The position numbers and the translations under genes are program-made. From HXMU1428-3 sp965215715 (GTDB lineage Bacteria; Pseudomonadota; Alphaproteobacteria; Rhizobiales; HXMU1428-3), in contig OZ244129.1 of NCBI GenBank assembly GCA_965215715.1, forward strand, positions 682,001 through 746,000: a stretch of DNA of 64,000 nt. The letters run 5' to 3'. Below the pieces are notes generated by a model, which ran no database searches, was not told the origin of the DNA, and worked only from the letters and a program-made list of their open reading frames with translations. Shown here piece after piece: positions 49,490-59,044 of this stretch (positions are counted from its first letter, which is position 1; each line of letters starts with the position of its first letter).

Positions 49490-50917
49490 ATGAGCAGTGG
49501 TGGCCAAGCTCCTAATGTTTCAATGGATGAACTTTTGTCTTCTATCAAGAGTATGATAGAGGGTGAAAGCACTGAGGGGCTCAGTTCTAATAACGGCACG
49601 AATGATATGGGCGCTGGTGGGCCAGACACAGCTCCGCCGCCTAGTGGTGCCCCAGATGCTGGAATTATGGACCTCACGCAAGTGGTTCAACCACAAGCAG
49701 CTGTTCAAGAACAGCCAGCCGGCGGTGTGCCGCAAAACGCCAATCCACAATCTGCTGAAGAAACGGCTGCTCAGATTAATGATATTCTTGGTGGTATGAG
49801 TGCTGATCTTGGTGTCTCAAATGATGATTTGACGGCAAGTGCAAATCCTGCTGACCAGGTAATGGATGGTTTTGAACCCCAAGTTCAAACTGGGGAGCAA
49901 GAACAGCCCCAATCTCCGCTAGATATAGATTTTGGTATGCAAGAAGATCTTGGTGTTGCCCGTGGGGGGGAAGCGCCAGTTGATCCAGCTGCAGGACAGC
50001 CAATGGATGCCATGGCAGGGCAAGACCCTGCTTTGGCACAAGTCTCTCAGGTTCAGAGCCCAGATATGGGCCAAGACCCACTTGCTTCTGAGGTCAATGC
50101 AATGGCCGGTGATTTAAGCGGCCAACAAGATTTTGCTCAACCTGATGGGGCTCAAGTAAATGCTGAGTTAACCCGCGGACTAAACAGTGGTATGGAGCCT
50201 GATGCCTTTGGGCAAGGCATGCCGCCAATGGGTGGGCAAGGTATGGGCTTGGGGCAAGGTCAACCACAAAGTCAGCTCCAAGGTCAACCAGGGGGGCATC
50301 CTCAAGGTCAGGCCTTTCAGCCGCAATCTGGCCAACCACCAATGGGGCACGCACCGGCACCAATGCCGGTTCAGCAACCTGGTGCACAACCAGGGCCAAT
50401 GGGACAGCCACTACAAGCACAAATGGGCGGTGCTCCAGGTGTGATGCCGGCGCCTCACGGCCAGCCTGTATCACAACCTCCTGCCGGACATGATCCGCGC
50501 ATGGAGAGTGAATTTGCTATGGGGCAAGCCTTATCACAGGCTGATGCCAGTTTAAGTGCATCACCTGCCTTGCAACAACAAATGGTACCAGGCGCTAACA
50601 TGCGCGGGTTGCAACCTGCACCACAAGGCTACCCACAAGGACAGATACCTGGCCATATGCCACAAGGTGAAGTGGGGGGTGGATATGATTTGCCAGTGCC
50701 GGCTGCAGGTCGTGCAATGGTGCCTGCACAACAACCCATGATGCAAGTTGCCGACCCTTCCGTTGATCAATTACCGGTTGAGATGCGCAATAATTTAGAA
50801 GAGATCGTTAAACAATTGCTCAAGCCGTTGTTGCGCGAGTGGTTAGAGCGTAATTTGCCTGAACTTTTAAAAGGGGCGGTTGACGAGCAAGGCAAGATTG
50901 ATCCTGATCGTCTTTAG
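49490..50917 (+). CDS. popZ: Polar organizing protein PopZ (DUF2497)
   Basis: A 475-residue protein from the ATG at 49490, after AAAGGTAGCG. The N-terminal helix reads NVSMDELLSSIKSMIEGE, like PopZ proteins. The C-terminal 60 residues form the oligomerisation region (MRNNLEEIVKQLLKPLLREW, then LERNLPELLKG). Between them lie about 390 residues rich in Gln, Pro, Gly and Met with repeats such as GQPQSQLQGQP. PopZ forms a condensate at the cell pole that anchors the chromosome origin. This linker is far longer than the roughly 80-residue one of Caulobacter. Confidence 0.92.
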   Translation: MSSGGQAPNVSMDELLSSIKSMIEGESTEGLSSNNGTNDMGAGGPDTAPPPSGAPDAGIMDLTQVVQPQAAVQEQPAGGVPQNANPQSAEETAAQINDILGGMSADLGVSNDDLTASANPADQVMDGFEPQVQTGEQEQPQSPLDIDFGMQEDLGVARGGEAPVDPAAGQPMDAMAGQDPALAQVSQVQSPDMGQDPLASEVNAMAGDLSGQQDFAQPDGAQVNAELTRGLNSGMEPDAFGQGMPPMGGQGMGLGQGQPQSQLQGQPGGHPQGQAFQPQSGQPPMGHAPAPMPVQQPGAQPGPMGQPLQAQMGGAPGVMPAPHGQPVSQPPAGHDPRMESEFAMGQALSQADASLSASPALQQQMVPGANMRGLQPAPQGYPQGQIPGHMPQGEVGGGYDLPVPAAGRAMVPAQQPMMQVADPSVDQLPVEMRNNLEEIVKQLLKPLLREWLERNLPELLKGAVDEQGKIDPDRL

Positions 50918-50943
50918 GCTTGCTTAGCTTTTATCTAATTTGA

Positions 50944-50976
50944 AAAGGGTGGTTCTCAAAGAACTGCCCTTTTTTT
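50944..50976 (+). terminator. Intrinsic terminator of popZ
   Basis: AAAGGG-tg-GTTCT-caa-AGAAC-tg-CCC followed by seven T forms a classic rho-independent terminator 27 bp after the popZ stop. Confidence 0.9.
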
Positions 50977-51129
50977 GATTCTATATGAAAGATCTTAGAT
51001 TTTTGTGCGCAGGCTTGATTAATATCATATCTTAAATGATCGGCTATGGTTTTAGATTGAAGAGAGAAAACGAGCCCATAATATGAAAAGATCATTTTAT
51101 TAAACTATTTTGTCAGTGGAGCTGTATTT

Positions 51130-51705
51130 ATGAATAACTTTTGCTCAAAGAACATACTCGGTATGCTGTTACTTATGCTTATGGTTTCTGGCACTCATGC
51201 TTCTGAACAAGTTTTAAAGCAGCAAGCTCGCTCTTCTGCCAAAGCGTTGGGCAGTGCGCTTAAACAAGAATTGCAAAGCGCTATGAAAGAGGGCGGGGCG
51301 ATTGCAGCTATAAAGGTTTGTAATGAAAAAGCGCCTAAGATTGCGGCTCACGTTTCACAAACCAAGGGACTTAAGGTTGGGCGTACAGCTCTTCGTGTGC
51401 GCAACTCAAACAATGCCCCAGATGCGTGGGAGACAAAACAGTTAGACAATTTCATCTCCCGCCTTGCGAGCGGCGAACCTTTTGGTCAACTGGAGGCGCA
51501 TACCATTGACAATGGTGTGTTTCGTTACATGAAAGCTATTCCCACAAAGGGGCTGTGCATCAATTGTCATGGGGCAAAACTGTCAAAAGAGGTTTCCCAA
51601 ACGATCCAGGCGCTTTACCCTCAAGATCAGGCAACAGGCTTTTCAGTGGGTGATATACGCGGCGCTTTTACAATATCAATTCCAATCAAACCATCTGGTG
51701 ATTAA
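51130..51705 (+). CDS. DUF3365 (Tll0287-like) c-type heme protein
   Basis: A 191-residue protein with a signal peptide (about 1-24, ending GTHAS). The middle matches the Tll0287-like/DUF3365 sensor fold: AAIKVCNEKAPKIAAHVSQT, then VGRTALRVRNSNNAPDAWE. Near the C-terminus CINCHG is a single c-type heme site. Such periplasmic domains sense redox state or small gases. It stands alone after the popZ terminator. Regulation is unknown. Confidence 0.85.
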   Translation: MNNFCSKNILGMLLLMLMVSGTHASEQVLKQQARSSAKALGSALKQELQSAMKEGGAIAAIKVCNEKAPKIAAHVSQTKGLKVGRTALRVRNSNNAPDAWETKQLDNFISRLASGEPFGQLEAHTIDNGVFRYMKAIPTKGLCINCHGAKLSKEVSQTIQALYPQDQATGFSVGDIRGAFTISIPIKPSGD

Positions 51706-51714
51706 CGTTCCTTT

Positions 51715-52149
51715 TTAGGCCGGGTCATATTCGTTTTTTGATTTGTCCCATAAAGGAATGAAAAACAAAGCTAAAAAACCAAGATTAAATACCGCATTTA
51801 ATGGGGCGCCTGCATAGAGTGAGGCGGCGCTGTCAATAACAAACCAGGTGCCGATGCTGGTTAAGATTAGGGTGCGGGTAAGGCCTGGGTCTTTGGGGTA
51901 AAGATGTGTTGCTAATTGCCAGATCATGAGGCCCCAACCGAGTAGTACCCCTGAAAAAATGGCCAGCAGTAATTTGGTTTCAGGTCCTTGTAAATTCTGA
52001 GCCCCATCAATGGGCCAAATGATTGTATCTATCAAGAAAGTCGCTAATCCTGAAAGGGTGGGTATTAAACCGGTTAAACCCGTTACCCCGAAAGCCATCA
52101 TTATTATGGCCCCTGTTTTCAACCAAGTTTGAGTGGTTTTATTGTACAT
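51715..52149 (-). CDS. Four-helix inner-membrane protein, unknown function
   Basis: A 144-residue protein with four hydrophobic helices (about 14-42, 60-82, 92-110 and 115-135). No catalytic motif is seen. It is convergent with the DUF3365 gene and divergent from the XRE regulator at 52282, which may control it. Confidence 0.7.
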   Translation of the reverse strand: MYNKTTQTWLKTGAIIMMAFGVTGLTGLIPTLSGLATFLIDTIIWPIDGAQNLQGPETKLLLAIFSGVLLGWGLMIWQLATHLYPKDPGLTRTLILTSIGTWFVIDSAASLYAGAPLNAVFNLGFLALFFIPLWDKSKNEYDPA

Positions 52150-52281
52150 TTTGATGTGCTCCTGTTGTTGTTTGTTGATTGGATAACGTGATCAGGGGGC
52201 ATTATTCAATTACCTTCAAGGTAAGTGTTTTTAGCTGATGGTTTTGTTATTATCTGATCGTTCTCTCTTAAAGGATTGGTC

Positions 52282-53067
52282 ATGAGCTCACAATTTGGTA
52301 CCGTTTTAAAGCAATGGCGCGGCAAACGGCATTTAAGCCAATTAGATTTGGCTTTAAAAGCCAATGTATCATCACGCCATATTTCTTTTTTAGAAACCGG
52401 GCGGTCTTCTCCCAGCCGGGCAATGATTTTGCATTTATGTGAGCAGTTAGAGGTTCCCCCCTTTGCGCGCAATGGATTTTTAAACGCAGCTGGCTTTTCA
52501 CCTGCTTACAAAAGCAGAGATTTGCAAGATAAAGAAATGCGCCCTGTTCATCGCGCTGTTGAATGGATGCTTGAGCGCCACGCGCCATATCCAGCCATGG
52601 CGTTGGACAAACATTGGGTGGTCAAATCGGCCAATCAGCCGGCTGGGTTTTTGTTGTCAGGGGCTGGTATTTCTATTGGTGATAGTTTGCTTGACCTGTT
52701 TGCAGACCCGGAAAAGATGGAAATGATCTTGGATAATGCTGACGAGGTGATGCAGCATATGCTCATCCGCTTGAAAACAGAAAGCGCATATCTGGGCGGT
52801 GATAAAATTCTAGATCAAGCAGTTGAGCGTTTATCGCGCGCTCTTGGGTCTCATATGCCAGATGAGACAATCATGAACGCGGCCGTCATTCCTGCTCGCT
52901 ATCGGGCTGGAACGGGGGAAACTGTGCTCTCTTTCTTTTCAACCATAGCCTCTTTTGGGACAGCGCAAGATATTGCGCTGTCTGAATTGAAAATAGAACT
53001 TTTATTTCCAGCCGATGACAAAACTGAGCAAATGCTTTTGCAATTGCAACAGGAGTTTAGCGGCTAA
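52282..53067 (+). CDS. XRE-family regulator with MmyB-like ligand domain
   Basis: A 261-residue protein starting at the ATG at 52282, with AAGG eight bases upstream; a TTG at 52276 is possible. Residues about 6-65 form an XRE helix-turn-helix (LKQWRGKRHLSQLDLALKANVSSRHISFLETGRSSPS). The rest matches the MmyB-like PAS domain that binds fatty acid-like ligands in related regulators. The usual targets of this family are neighbouring oxidoreductases or hydrolases. Here the four-helix protein and the alpha/beta hydrolase flank it. Confidence 0.88.
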   Translation: MSSQFGTVLKQWRGKRHLSQLDLALKANVSSRHISFLETGRSSPSRAMILHLCEQLEVPPFARNGFLNAAGFSPAYKSRDLQDKEMRPVHRAVEWMLERHAPYPAMALDKHWVVKSANQPAGFLLSGAGISIGDSLLDLFADPEKMEMILDNADEVMQHMLIRLKTESAYLGGDKILDQAVERLSRALGSHMPDETIMNAAVIPARYRAGTGETVLSFFSTIASFGTAQDIALSELKIELLFPADDKTEQMLLQLQQEFSG

Positions 53068-53071
53068 AGTT

Positions 53072-53968
53072 TTACATCAAATGGGTTTTGAACCAATCTG
53101 CAGCAGGGCCTGCTGAGAGATCAAAGTCATTAATATAAGCGTCAAAGTGGCCGCCGGGTAAGGTAACCAATTTTTTAGGGGCTAGGGCTTTTTCATAAGC
53201 CTCTAGGGCCATGCTTGCGATTGTCAAATGATCTCCCAAAGCCACAATCATTAATAATGGTGTTGGTGAAATGAAGGGCATGTAGGCAATGGGCTCATAT
53301 TCAGTGAACATTTCAACTGACCGCAACGTGACTTCATTTTTCCAAGAGGGGGCCCTTTCTTTGTGCCCCTTCATAAACCACTCATAAGAATCTGGGGTGG
53401 GCAGGGCGGAGGGGGCATCAGGGTCCTCATCAACAACAGGCACCATCGCAGGCGCTTCCCCTCTGGCACGGGCCCGCCTATCTTCATTGAACATATCTTG
53501 AAAGCCAGCGATCTTATCTGCGCGCACAATCCGCCGGGCATTGCGATGACCAGAGGCCAGAGGCACCTGGCTCACAACAGCTTTTACGCGCTTATCGATT
53601 GCGCCAACTGTTAGCACATGACCGCCGGAATAGCTTGAGCCAAAAATACCAATCGCATCATTTTTAACGTCGCTAAGAGTTTCTGCGAAGGTTATGGCAT
53701 CGCGATAATCGCTTACCTGCTTCCATGGATCAATTTCTTGGCGCGGTTCACCATCGCTGGCGCCAAAGTTACGGTTGTCATAGACGATTGATCCAATACC
53801 ATCTTGGGCAAAGCGTTCAGCATATTTGTCAAGATACATTTCTTTCACAGCTGAAAAGCCATGGGACATTACAATTGTTGGAACTGGAGAGCTTGCCCCA
53901 TCGGGCACATAATGCCAGCCTCGCAGTGTAACGCTATCTCCAGCTTTAAATTCTATATCCTTACGCAT
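53072..53968 (-). CDS. Alpha/beta hydrolase, dienelactone-hydrolase-like
   Basis: A 298-residue soluble hydrolase. The nucleophile elbow is GSSYSGG, with the HGF oxyanion region in VMSHGFSAVKEM and the catalytic His in LPGGHFDAYI. The YDNRNFGASDG motif and the later acidic Asp in LGDHLT complete the usual fold. It resembles the XylR/YcjY-type alpha/beta hydrolases near regulators. It is convergent with the XRE gene, four bases apart. Substrate unknown. Confidence 0.85.
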   Translation of the reverse strand: MRKDIEFKAGDSVTLRGWHYVPDGASSPVPTIVMSHGFSAVKEMYLDKYAERFAQDGIGSIVYDNRNFGASDGEPRQEIDPWKQVSDYRDAITFAETLSDVKNDAIGIFGSSYSGGHVLTVGAIDKRVKAVVSQVPLASGHRNARRIVRADKIAGFQDMFNEDRRARARGEAPAMVPVVDEDPDAPSALPTPDSYEWFMKGHKERAPSWKNEVTLRSVEMFTEYEPIAYMPFISPTPLLMIVALGDHLTIASMALEAYEKALAPKKLVTLPGGHFDAYINDFDLSAGPAADWFKTHLM

Positions 53969-54164
53969 TGGTTTCCTTCCCCTTGTAACAATTGGAAAAA
54001 GTCACATTGTGCTTCTTTCCCTTTTTCTTTTTCAAAGTTTTAAGGGGGCAGTATAACATTTTTTTGCTGAAAAGGCCTTGTTTGGGCAAATTATATGCCC
54101 AGACAAGGTTTCAAAGGTATTCGCAGACATTAATGTAAAAATTGGCAAGTAAAGGCAGGTCTGG

Positions 54165-55493
54165 TTAAAAGAACTCTGGATTGGTGTTTTTTAATTGAAA
54201 CACTTGCTTGCCGCCGACAAAAGTCATGAGCACACGCCCTTCAACTTTGGCTTCATCAAAGGCGCTGTTCTTGGACCGGGATTGCAATAAATCGCGGTCA
54301 ATGATCCATGGGGTGTTCAGGTCAAACACGGTTAGATCCGCTGGGGCGCCAACAGCTAGACGACCTGCTTTTAATCCTAAAATATTGGCCGGGTTGACCG
54401 TCATGGTTTTTAAAAGTGTGATTAGGTCAATTTCCTGGTTGTGATAAAGGCGCAAGGCGGCTGGCAATAAGGTTTCGACACCAATGGCGCCGTAAGCGGC
54501 CTCGGCAAACGGTTGGCGTTTCACTTCAGCGTCTTTGGGATCATGAGCTGAGACGATGACATCAATGCTGCCGTCTGAGAGCCCCTCTATCATGGCTTGG
54601 CGGTCTTCTTCACTGCGCAAAGGAGGGCGGACTTTACAGAAAGAGCGGTAAGGGCCAATGTCATTTTCATTCAAAGTGACATGATTGATGGAGACCCCGG
54701 CTGAGACCTTCAATTTATTCTGCTTAGAACGGCGGATGAGATCTAGGCTGTCTTGGCAGGAAATGGTGGCTGCGTGATAGCGGGCATCGGTATCGCTTAC
54801 CAAGCGCATGTCTCTGGCCAGAACAAGTGTTTCTGCCAATGTTGGAATGCCTGGTAACCCGAGGCGGGATGAGACCTCGCCTTCATTCATAACCCCGTTG
54901 CCGCTCAAGTCTGGGTCTTCAGTGTAGTGAACCATAAGAGCGTCAAAGTCGCGGCCATAGGTGAGCAAGCGGCGCATGACCTGGGCGTTGGTAACGCTAT
55001 GGCGGCCATTGGTAAAGGCGATGGCACCGGCTTCGCGCAACAGGCCTATCTCGGTCATTTCCTTGCCTTTTAAACCTTTGGTCATGGCGGCCATGACATG
55101 AACGTTGGTAATCGCGGTGTCTCTGGCGCGGCGCTCTAGAAAGTCAACCAAGGCCACCTCGTCAATCACTGGATCAGTGTTGGGCATAGAAATGATGGTG
55201 GTGACCCCGCCAGCGGCGGCGGCCCGGCTGGCTGTGGCCAGGGTTTCGCGGTGCTCTTCGCCTGGCTCGCCAGTAAAGACCAGCATGTCAATGAGCCCTG
55301 GGCATAGAATATGGCCGGCACAGTCAACAATTTGAGTGCCATCAGGTGCGTTCTTGGCCAGATGCGGGCCAATGTCAGCAATCAGGCCGTCTTCGATGAG
55401 TACGCCGCCCAGTTCATCGCGTTCTGTTTCAGGATCTATCAGCCTGGCGTGGATGAGGGTGGTGGGTTTCTGGCCGTTTGGATCAGTGCTCAT
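54165..55493 (-). CDS. pyrC: Dihydroorotase
   Basis: A 442-residue amidohydrolase of the class I dihydroorotase family, third step of pyrimidine synthesis. The usual HxH metal site of active enzymes reads CPGLIDMLVFTGEPG here, where DxHxH would be expected, so this copy has lost the first histidines. Other features are kept (TTIISMPNTDPVID; VSAHDPKDAEVKRQPFAEAAYGAIG; GVETLLP). This pattern is typical of the inactive PyrC-like partner (PyrX, PyrC') that holds aspartate transcarbamoylase. It overlaps pyrB by one base (TAATG). Confidence 0.85.
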   Translation of the reverse strand: MSTDPNGQKPTTLIHARLIDPETERDELGGVLIEDGLIADIGPHLAKNAPDGTQIVDCAGHILCPGLIDMLVFTGEPGEEHRETLATASRAAAAGGVTTIISMPNTDPVIDEVALVDFLERRARDTAITNVHVMAAMTKGLKGKEMTEIGLLREAGAIAFTNGRHSVTNAQVMRRLLTYGRDFDALMVHYTEDPDLSGNGVMNEGEVSSRLGLPGIPTLAETLVLARDMRLVSDTDARYHAATISCQDSLDLIRRSKQNKLKVSAGVSINHVTLNENDIGPYRSFCKVRPPLRSEEDRQAMIEGLSDGSIDVIVSAHDPKDAEVKRQPFAEAAYGAIGVETLLPAALRLYHNQEIDLITLLKTMTVNPANILGLKAGRLAVGAPADLTVFDLNTPWIIDRDLLQSRSKNSAFDEAKVEGRVLMTFVGGKQVFQLKNTNPEFF

Positions 55494-56461
55494 TAGCGTG
55501 TCTCATGAGAAGTGGGTAAATTACGGGAAAGGGCCTCTAGAATGGCCATGCGGACAGCCACGCCCATTTCAACTTGTTCGCGAATGACGCTTCTGGGGTC
55601 ATCTGCTAGGGTGGCGTCAATTTCAACGCCGCGATTCATTGGGCCTGGGTGCATGATCAGCGCATCGGGCTTGGCATATTTGATCTTTTCATGATCAAGG
55701 CCAAAAAAGTGAAAATATTCTCGGCTTGAAGGGATATAAGAGCCGGACATGCGCTCGTTTTGCAGACGAAGCATCATAACAATGTCAGCGTCTTTCAAGC
55801 CTTCTTCCATGGTGTTGTAAACCTCAACACCCAGTCGGTCTGCATTGGCTGGCAACAGGGTGGAGGGGGCAACAATGCGCACGCGAGCATCCAGCGTGTT
55901 AAGCAAGCTGATGTTAGAGCGGGCGACGCGTGAGTGTTGGATGTCGCCGCAAATGGCAACAGTGAGCCGGGCGATTTTGCCCTTGTTGCGGCGAATGGTC
56001 AGGGCATCTAACAAGGCTTGGGTGGGGTGCTGGTGGCTGCCATCGCCAGCGTTAATTACTGAGCAATCGACCTTTTGGCTCAATAACTCTACCGCGCCTG
56101 CTGCGTGATGGCGCACAACCAACAGGTCTGGGCGCATGGCATTGAGCGTCATGGCGGTGTCAATCAGCGTTTCGCCTTTGCTGATGGCAGATGTATTAAT
56201 TGACATGTTCATCACGTCAGCACCGAGGCGTTTGCCAGCCAGCTCAAAGGAGCTTTGGGTGCGGGTGGAACTTTCAAAGAATAAATTGATTTGCGTGCGA
56301 CCGCGCAAGATGTCTTGCTTTTTGGCTGTTTGCCGGTTGAGTTTGGCAAACTTGTCTGACAGGTCGAGTAAAAAGGTGATTTGCTCCCGGGTCAGGTCAT
56401 CAGCAGAGAGCAAATGACGGTGCGGGAATTCATTTTTAGGTGATGTTTTTTTCGTGTTCAT
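55493..56461 (-). CDS. pyrB: Aspartate carbamoyltransferase catalytic subunit
   Basis: Makes carbamoyl aspartate from carbamoyl phosphate and aspartate. From the ATG at 56461 the protein has 322 residues. Key motifs are FFESSTRTQSSFE (carbamoyl phosphate site), GDGSHQHPTQALLD, MLRLQNERM and MHPGPMNRGVEID. No PyrI regulatory subunit is nearby, as usual for the class A/B enzymes that associate with a dihydroorotase-like protein. Confidence 0.96.
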   Translation of the reverse strand: MNTKKTSPKNEFPHRHLLSADDLTREQITFLLDLSDKFAKLNRQTAKKQDILRGRTQINLFFESSTRTQSSFELAGKRLGADVMNMSINTSAISKGETLIDTAMTLNAMRPDLLVVRHHAAGAVELLSQKVDCSVINAGDGSHQHPTQALLDALTIRRNKGKIARLTVAICGDIQHSRVARSNISLLNTLDARVRIVAPSTLLPANADRLGVEVYNTMEEGLKDADIVMMLRLQNERMSGSYIPSSREYFHFFGLDHEKIKYAKPDALIMHPGPMNRGVEIDATLADDPRSVIREQVEMGVAVRMAILEALSRNLPTSHETR

Positions 56462-56558
56462 TAAAACTAGTTCTATAAGTGTAAATTGGGCAAAGCTCAA
56501 GGGGAGAAATGAGCCTTTGATGAGAAATTTTGTTTTTGATTAATTTGTTGCGTTTTTA

Positions 56559-57245
56559 TCAGTCATCTTCGATGAGAATTGCGTGACTGGCTGATTTGTA
56601 TTCGCGCCGGTATAGAATGGCAAGAACAGATAATGTGCCGATAATAAATACCAGTGGATTTAGAAACCAACCACTGGCGGCAATGCCATAATAATAGGTG
56701 TGAAGCCCCGCGTTTGAATGCAGCCCGGCCAGACCAGCCAGGTCTATGGTGCGGTTGATATGCTTTTTGCTCTCAGGGGTGTCTATGTTGTCTTTGAGCG
56801 GTGTGGCGCCAATCATAATCGATGTGTAGTGGGTGATGCGGAATGCCCAGGCAAATTTAAAAAAGGCGGTTAAAAAGATAATCATCAAAAAGATCATTTT
56901 TATTTTGATCATGTCTGATGTGCTTTGGGCCGGGATGGGCAGGTTGTTGAGCATGGAGGCAATTTCATCGGCTTTGCCAAGGGTTGTGGCCAGAACACCG
57001 GCAATGACAATGGCTGTCGAGGCAAAAAAGGCATTGCCTTGCGATAAATTGGTTAGAATTTGCATATCGACAATGCGGTTTTCTCTGCAAGCCATGGTTT
57101 TGATCCAGCGGGCACGGGCTTGTTGCACACCGCTGGCGATGTTTTTGGCTTTCAAGGGGCCGTAACGGATCATCCAGCCATAGCCAAACACGACGATGAG
57201 AAAGATCAGTAGGGCAATATAATCAAGAAGTGAAAAGTCGGGCAT
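56559..57245 (-). CDS. DUF599 family membrane protein
   Basis: A 228-residue protein with four to five hydrophobic helices. The N-terminal DYIALLIFLIVVFGYG, the conserved RWIKTMACRENRIVDMQILTNLSQGNAFFASTAIVIAGVL and the C-terminal AGLHSNAGLHTYYYGIAASGWFLNPL fit DUF599. Function unknown. It is downstream of ruvX and in the same direction. Confidence 0.88.
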   Translation of the reverse strand: MPDFSLLDYIALLIFLIVVFGYGWMIRYGPLKAKNIASGVQQARARWIKTMACRENRIVDMQILTNLSQGNAFFASTAIVIAGVLATTLGKADEIASMLNNLPIPAQSTSDMIKIKMIFLMIIFLTAFFKFAWAFRITHYTSIMIGATPLKDNIDTPESKKHINRTIDLAGLAGLHSNAGLHTYYYGIAASGWFLNPLVFIIGTLSVLAILYRREYKSASHAILIEDD

Positions 57246-57271
57246 GGGGCTATGTTTCTGTTAATCGTTTT

Positions 57272-57745
57272 TTATAGCATTGATAAGCGATCAAGTGCGC
57301 CTTGTAGGATATAGGTTGCGGCCATTTTGTCGATCACTTCTTTTCGCCGTTTCCGGCTGCTGTCAGCTTCCAGCAATGTGCGCTCGGCCGCTTGGGTGGA
57401 GAGGCGCTCATCCCAAAAAATAAGCGGGATGTCTGTGAGTTGGGCCAGGTTGCGGGCAAAGGCTTTGGTTGATTGAACACGCGGGCCTTGCGTTCCATCC
57501 ATATTCAGCGGCAGGCCGATGATGAAGGCGGCGATGTCGTGCTCATCGGCTATTTCTAACAGGCGTGCTGCATCATTTTTGAATTTAGTGCGTTTGATGG
57601 TTTCTAAACCGGAGGCGATGGATTGCCCGGTGTCAGATAGGGCCACGCCGATGGTTTTAGTGCCAAAATCCAACCCTGCTAACCGTGCTGTTTTCACTTG
57701 GGCTTGGTGAAAGTCTTCCAAAGGTATGGTTGGATCATCGCTCAT
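57272..57745 (-). CDS. ruvX: Putative pre-16S rRNA nuclease / Holliday junction resolvase RuvX (YqgF)
   Basis: A 157-residue RNase H-fold enzyme. The first acidic motif is LDFGTKTIGVALSD, then FIIGLPLNMDGTQGPR, then the DERLSTQAAER block. Related YqgF proteins process the 5' end of 16S rRNA. It overlaps the upstream purT gene by four bases and is probably co-transcribed. Confidence 0.93.
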   Translation of the reverse strand: MSDDPTIPLEDFHQAQVKTARLAGLDFGTKTIGVALSDTGQSIASGLETIKRTKFKNDAARLLEIADEHDIAAFIIGLPLNMDGTQGPRVQSTKAFARNLAQLTDIPLIFWDERLSTQAAERTLLEADSSRKRRKEVIDKMAATYILQGALDRLSML

Positions 57746-58944
57746 GATTGGGTGGACACAGGCTTGACGGTTTGAGCGGCTAGCTTGGCTGTTTTTCTGG
57801 CATCTTCCACATTTTGTCCATGAGCTAACGCGACCCCCATGCGGCGCCGGGTAAAGCTTTCCGGTTTGCCAAACAAGCGAATGTCGGTGTTGGGAAGGCC
57901 CATGGCTTGGGCAACGTTTTCAAAGCCGATGGCTTTTTCGTTCAATCCGCCATAAATGACCGCGCTGGCCCCAGGGCTGGTCAGGTCAGTAGAGCCTGGC
58001 AGGCCTAGGATGGCACGGGCGTGCAGTTCAAATTCATTTTGGCGCTGGGTGATCATAGTGACCATGCCGGTGTCGTGGGGGCGAGGGCTCACCTCTGAAA
58101 ACCAAACCTCATCGCCTTTGACAAACAGCTCAACACCAAACAACCCGCAGCCGCCAAGATTGCCAGTGATTTGCTTGGCAATGTGCTGGGCGTTTTCTAA
58201 CGCTTTTTCGCTCATGGGTTGGGGTTGCCAGCTTTCAACATAATCGCCGTTTTTTTGAATGTGCCCAATGGGGGCGCAAAAGCTGGTTTCTATTTCACCT
58301 TGGGCGTTTTTTGATCGCACAGTGAGCAGGGTGATTTCATAGTCAAAATTGACTTTTTCTTCAACGATGATGCGTGTGCCTTCTACCCGTCCACCGCTCA
58401 TGGCGGCATCCCAAGCGGCTTCACAGTCATCTTGGGTTTTAATCTCTGATTGGCCTTTGCCAGATGAAGACATCACTGGTTTGACAATCACTGGCAAACC
58501 AATGTCAATAGCTGCTTGTTTTAAATCTTCTAGTGAGGAGACAAAAGCATAGCCAGATGTTTTTAGTCCCAACTCTTCTGAAGCCAGGCGGCGAATGCCT
58601 TCTCGGTTCATGGTGAGCTGTGTGGCGCGGGCTGTGGGAATAACTGTTGCCAAGCCATCTTGCTCGATGTTGGCCAGTTCGTCGGTTGCAATTGCTTCAA
58701 TCTCAGGCACGATGAGGTGGGGGCGCTCTTGTTCTACAAGCGCGCGTAGGGCAGCGGCGTCCGTCATGTCTATGACATGGGCGCGGTGGGCCACTTGATG
58801 GCCGGGGGCGTTTTCATAACGGTCAACAGCAATGACCTCTACGCCCAAACGTTGTAGGGCAATAATAACTTCTTTGCCCAGCTCTCCAGAGCCGAGCAAC
58901 ATGACTTTTAAAGCGCTGGGGGAGAGCGGCGTGCCTAGTTTCAT
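57742..58944 (-). CDS. purT: Formate-dependent phosphoribosylglycinamide formyltransferase
   Basis: An ATP-grasp enzyme that formylates GAR with free formate in purine synthesis. The 400-residue protein has the N-terminal LLGSGELGKEVIIALQRLG, the IVPEIEAIATDEL block, the ATP-binding VKPVMSSSGKGQS, and SEVSPRPHDTGMVT. The length fits the family. Its stop overlaps the ruvX start. Confidence 0.96.
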   Translation of the reverse strand: MKLGTPLSPSALKVMLLGSGELGKEVIIALQRLGVEVIAVDRYENAPGHQVAHRAHVIDMTDAAALRALVEQERPHLIVPEIEAIATDELANIEQDGLATVIPTARATQLTMNREGIRRLASEELGLKTSGYAFVSSLEDLKQAAIDIGLPVIVKPVMSSSGKGQSEIKTQDDCEAAWDAAMSGGRVEGTRIIVEEKVNFDYEITLLTVRSKNAQGEIETSFCAPIGHIQKNGDYVESWQPQPMSEKALENAQHIAKQITGNLGGCGLFGVELFVKGDEVWFSEVSPRPHDTGMVTMITQRQNEFELHARAILGLPGSTDLTSPGASAVIYGGLNEKAIGFENVAQAMGLPNTDIRLFGKPESFTRRRMGVALAHGQNVEDARKTAKLAAQTVKPVSTQS

Positions 58945-59044
58945 CTTTAGCTTTCAAATGGTTGTTGTGGACTATCTACTCTTTTATCAGGTCTTTTAGT
59001 GACTTGTAGGGGGTTATCAGCTTTGATCCACAATTAAGGGGCCG

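Noticed and set aside
52206..52588. Minus-strand frames opposite the XRE regulator
   Set aside because: They are shadows of the regulator gene, with no domain recognised.
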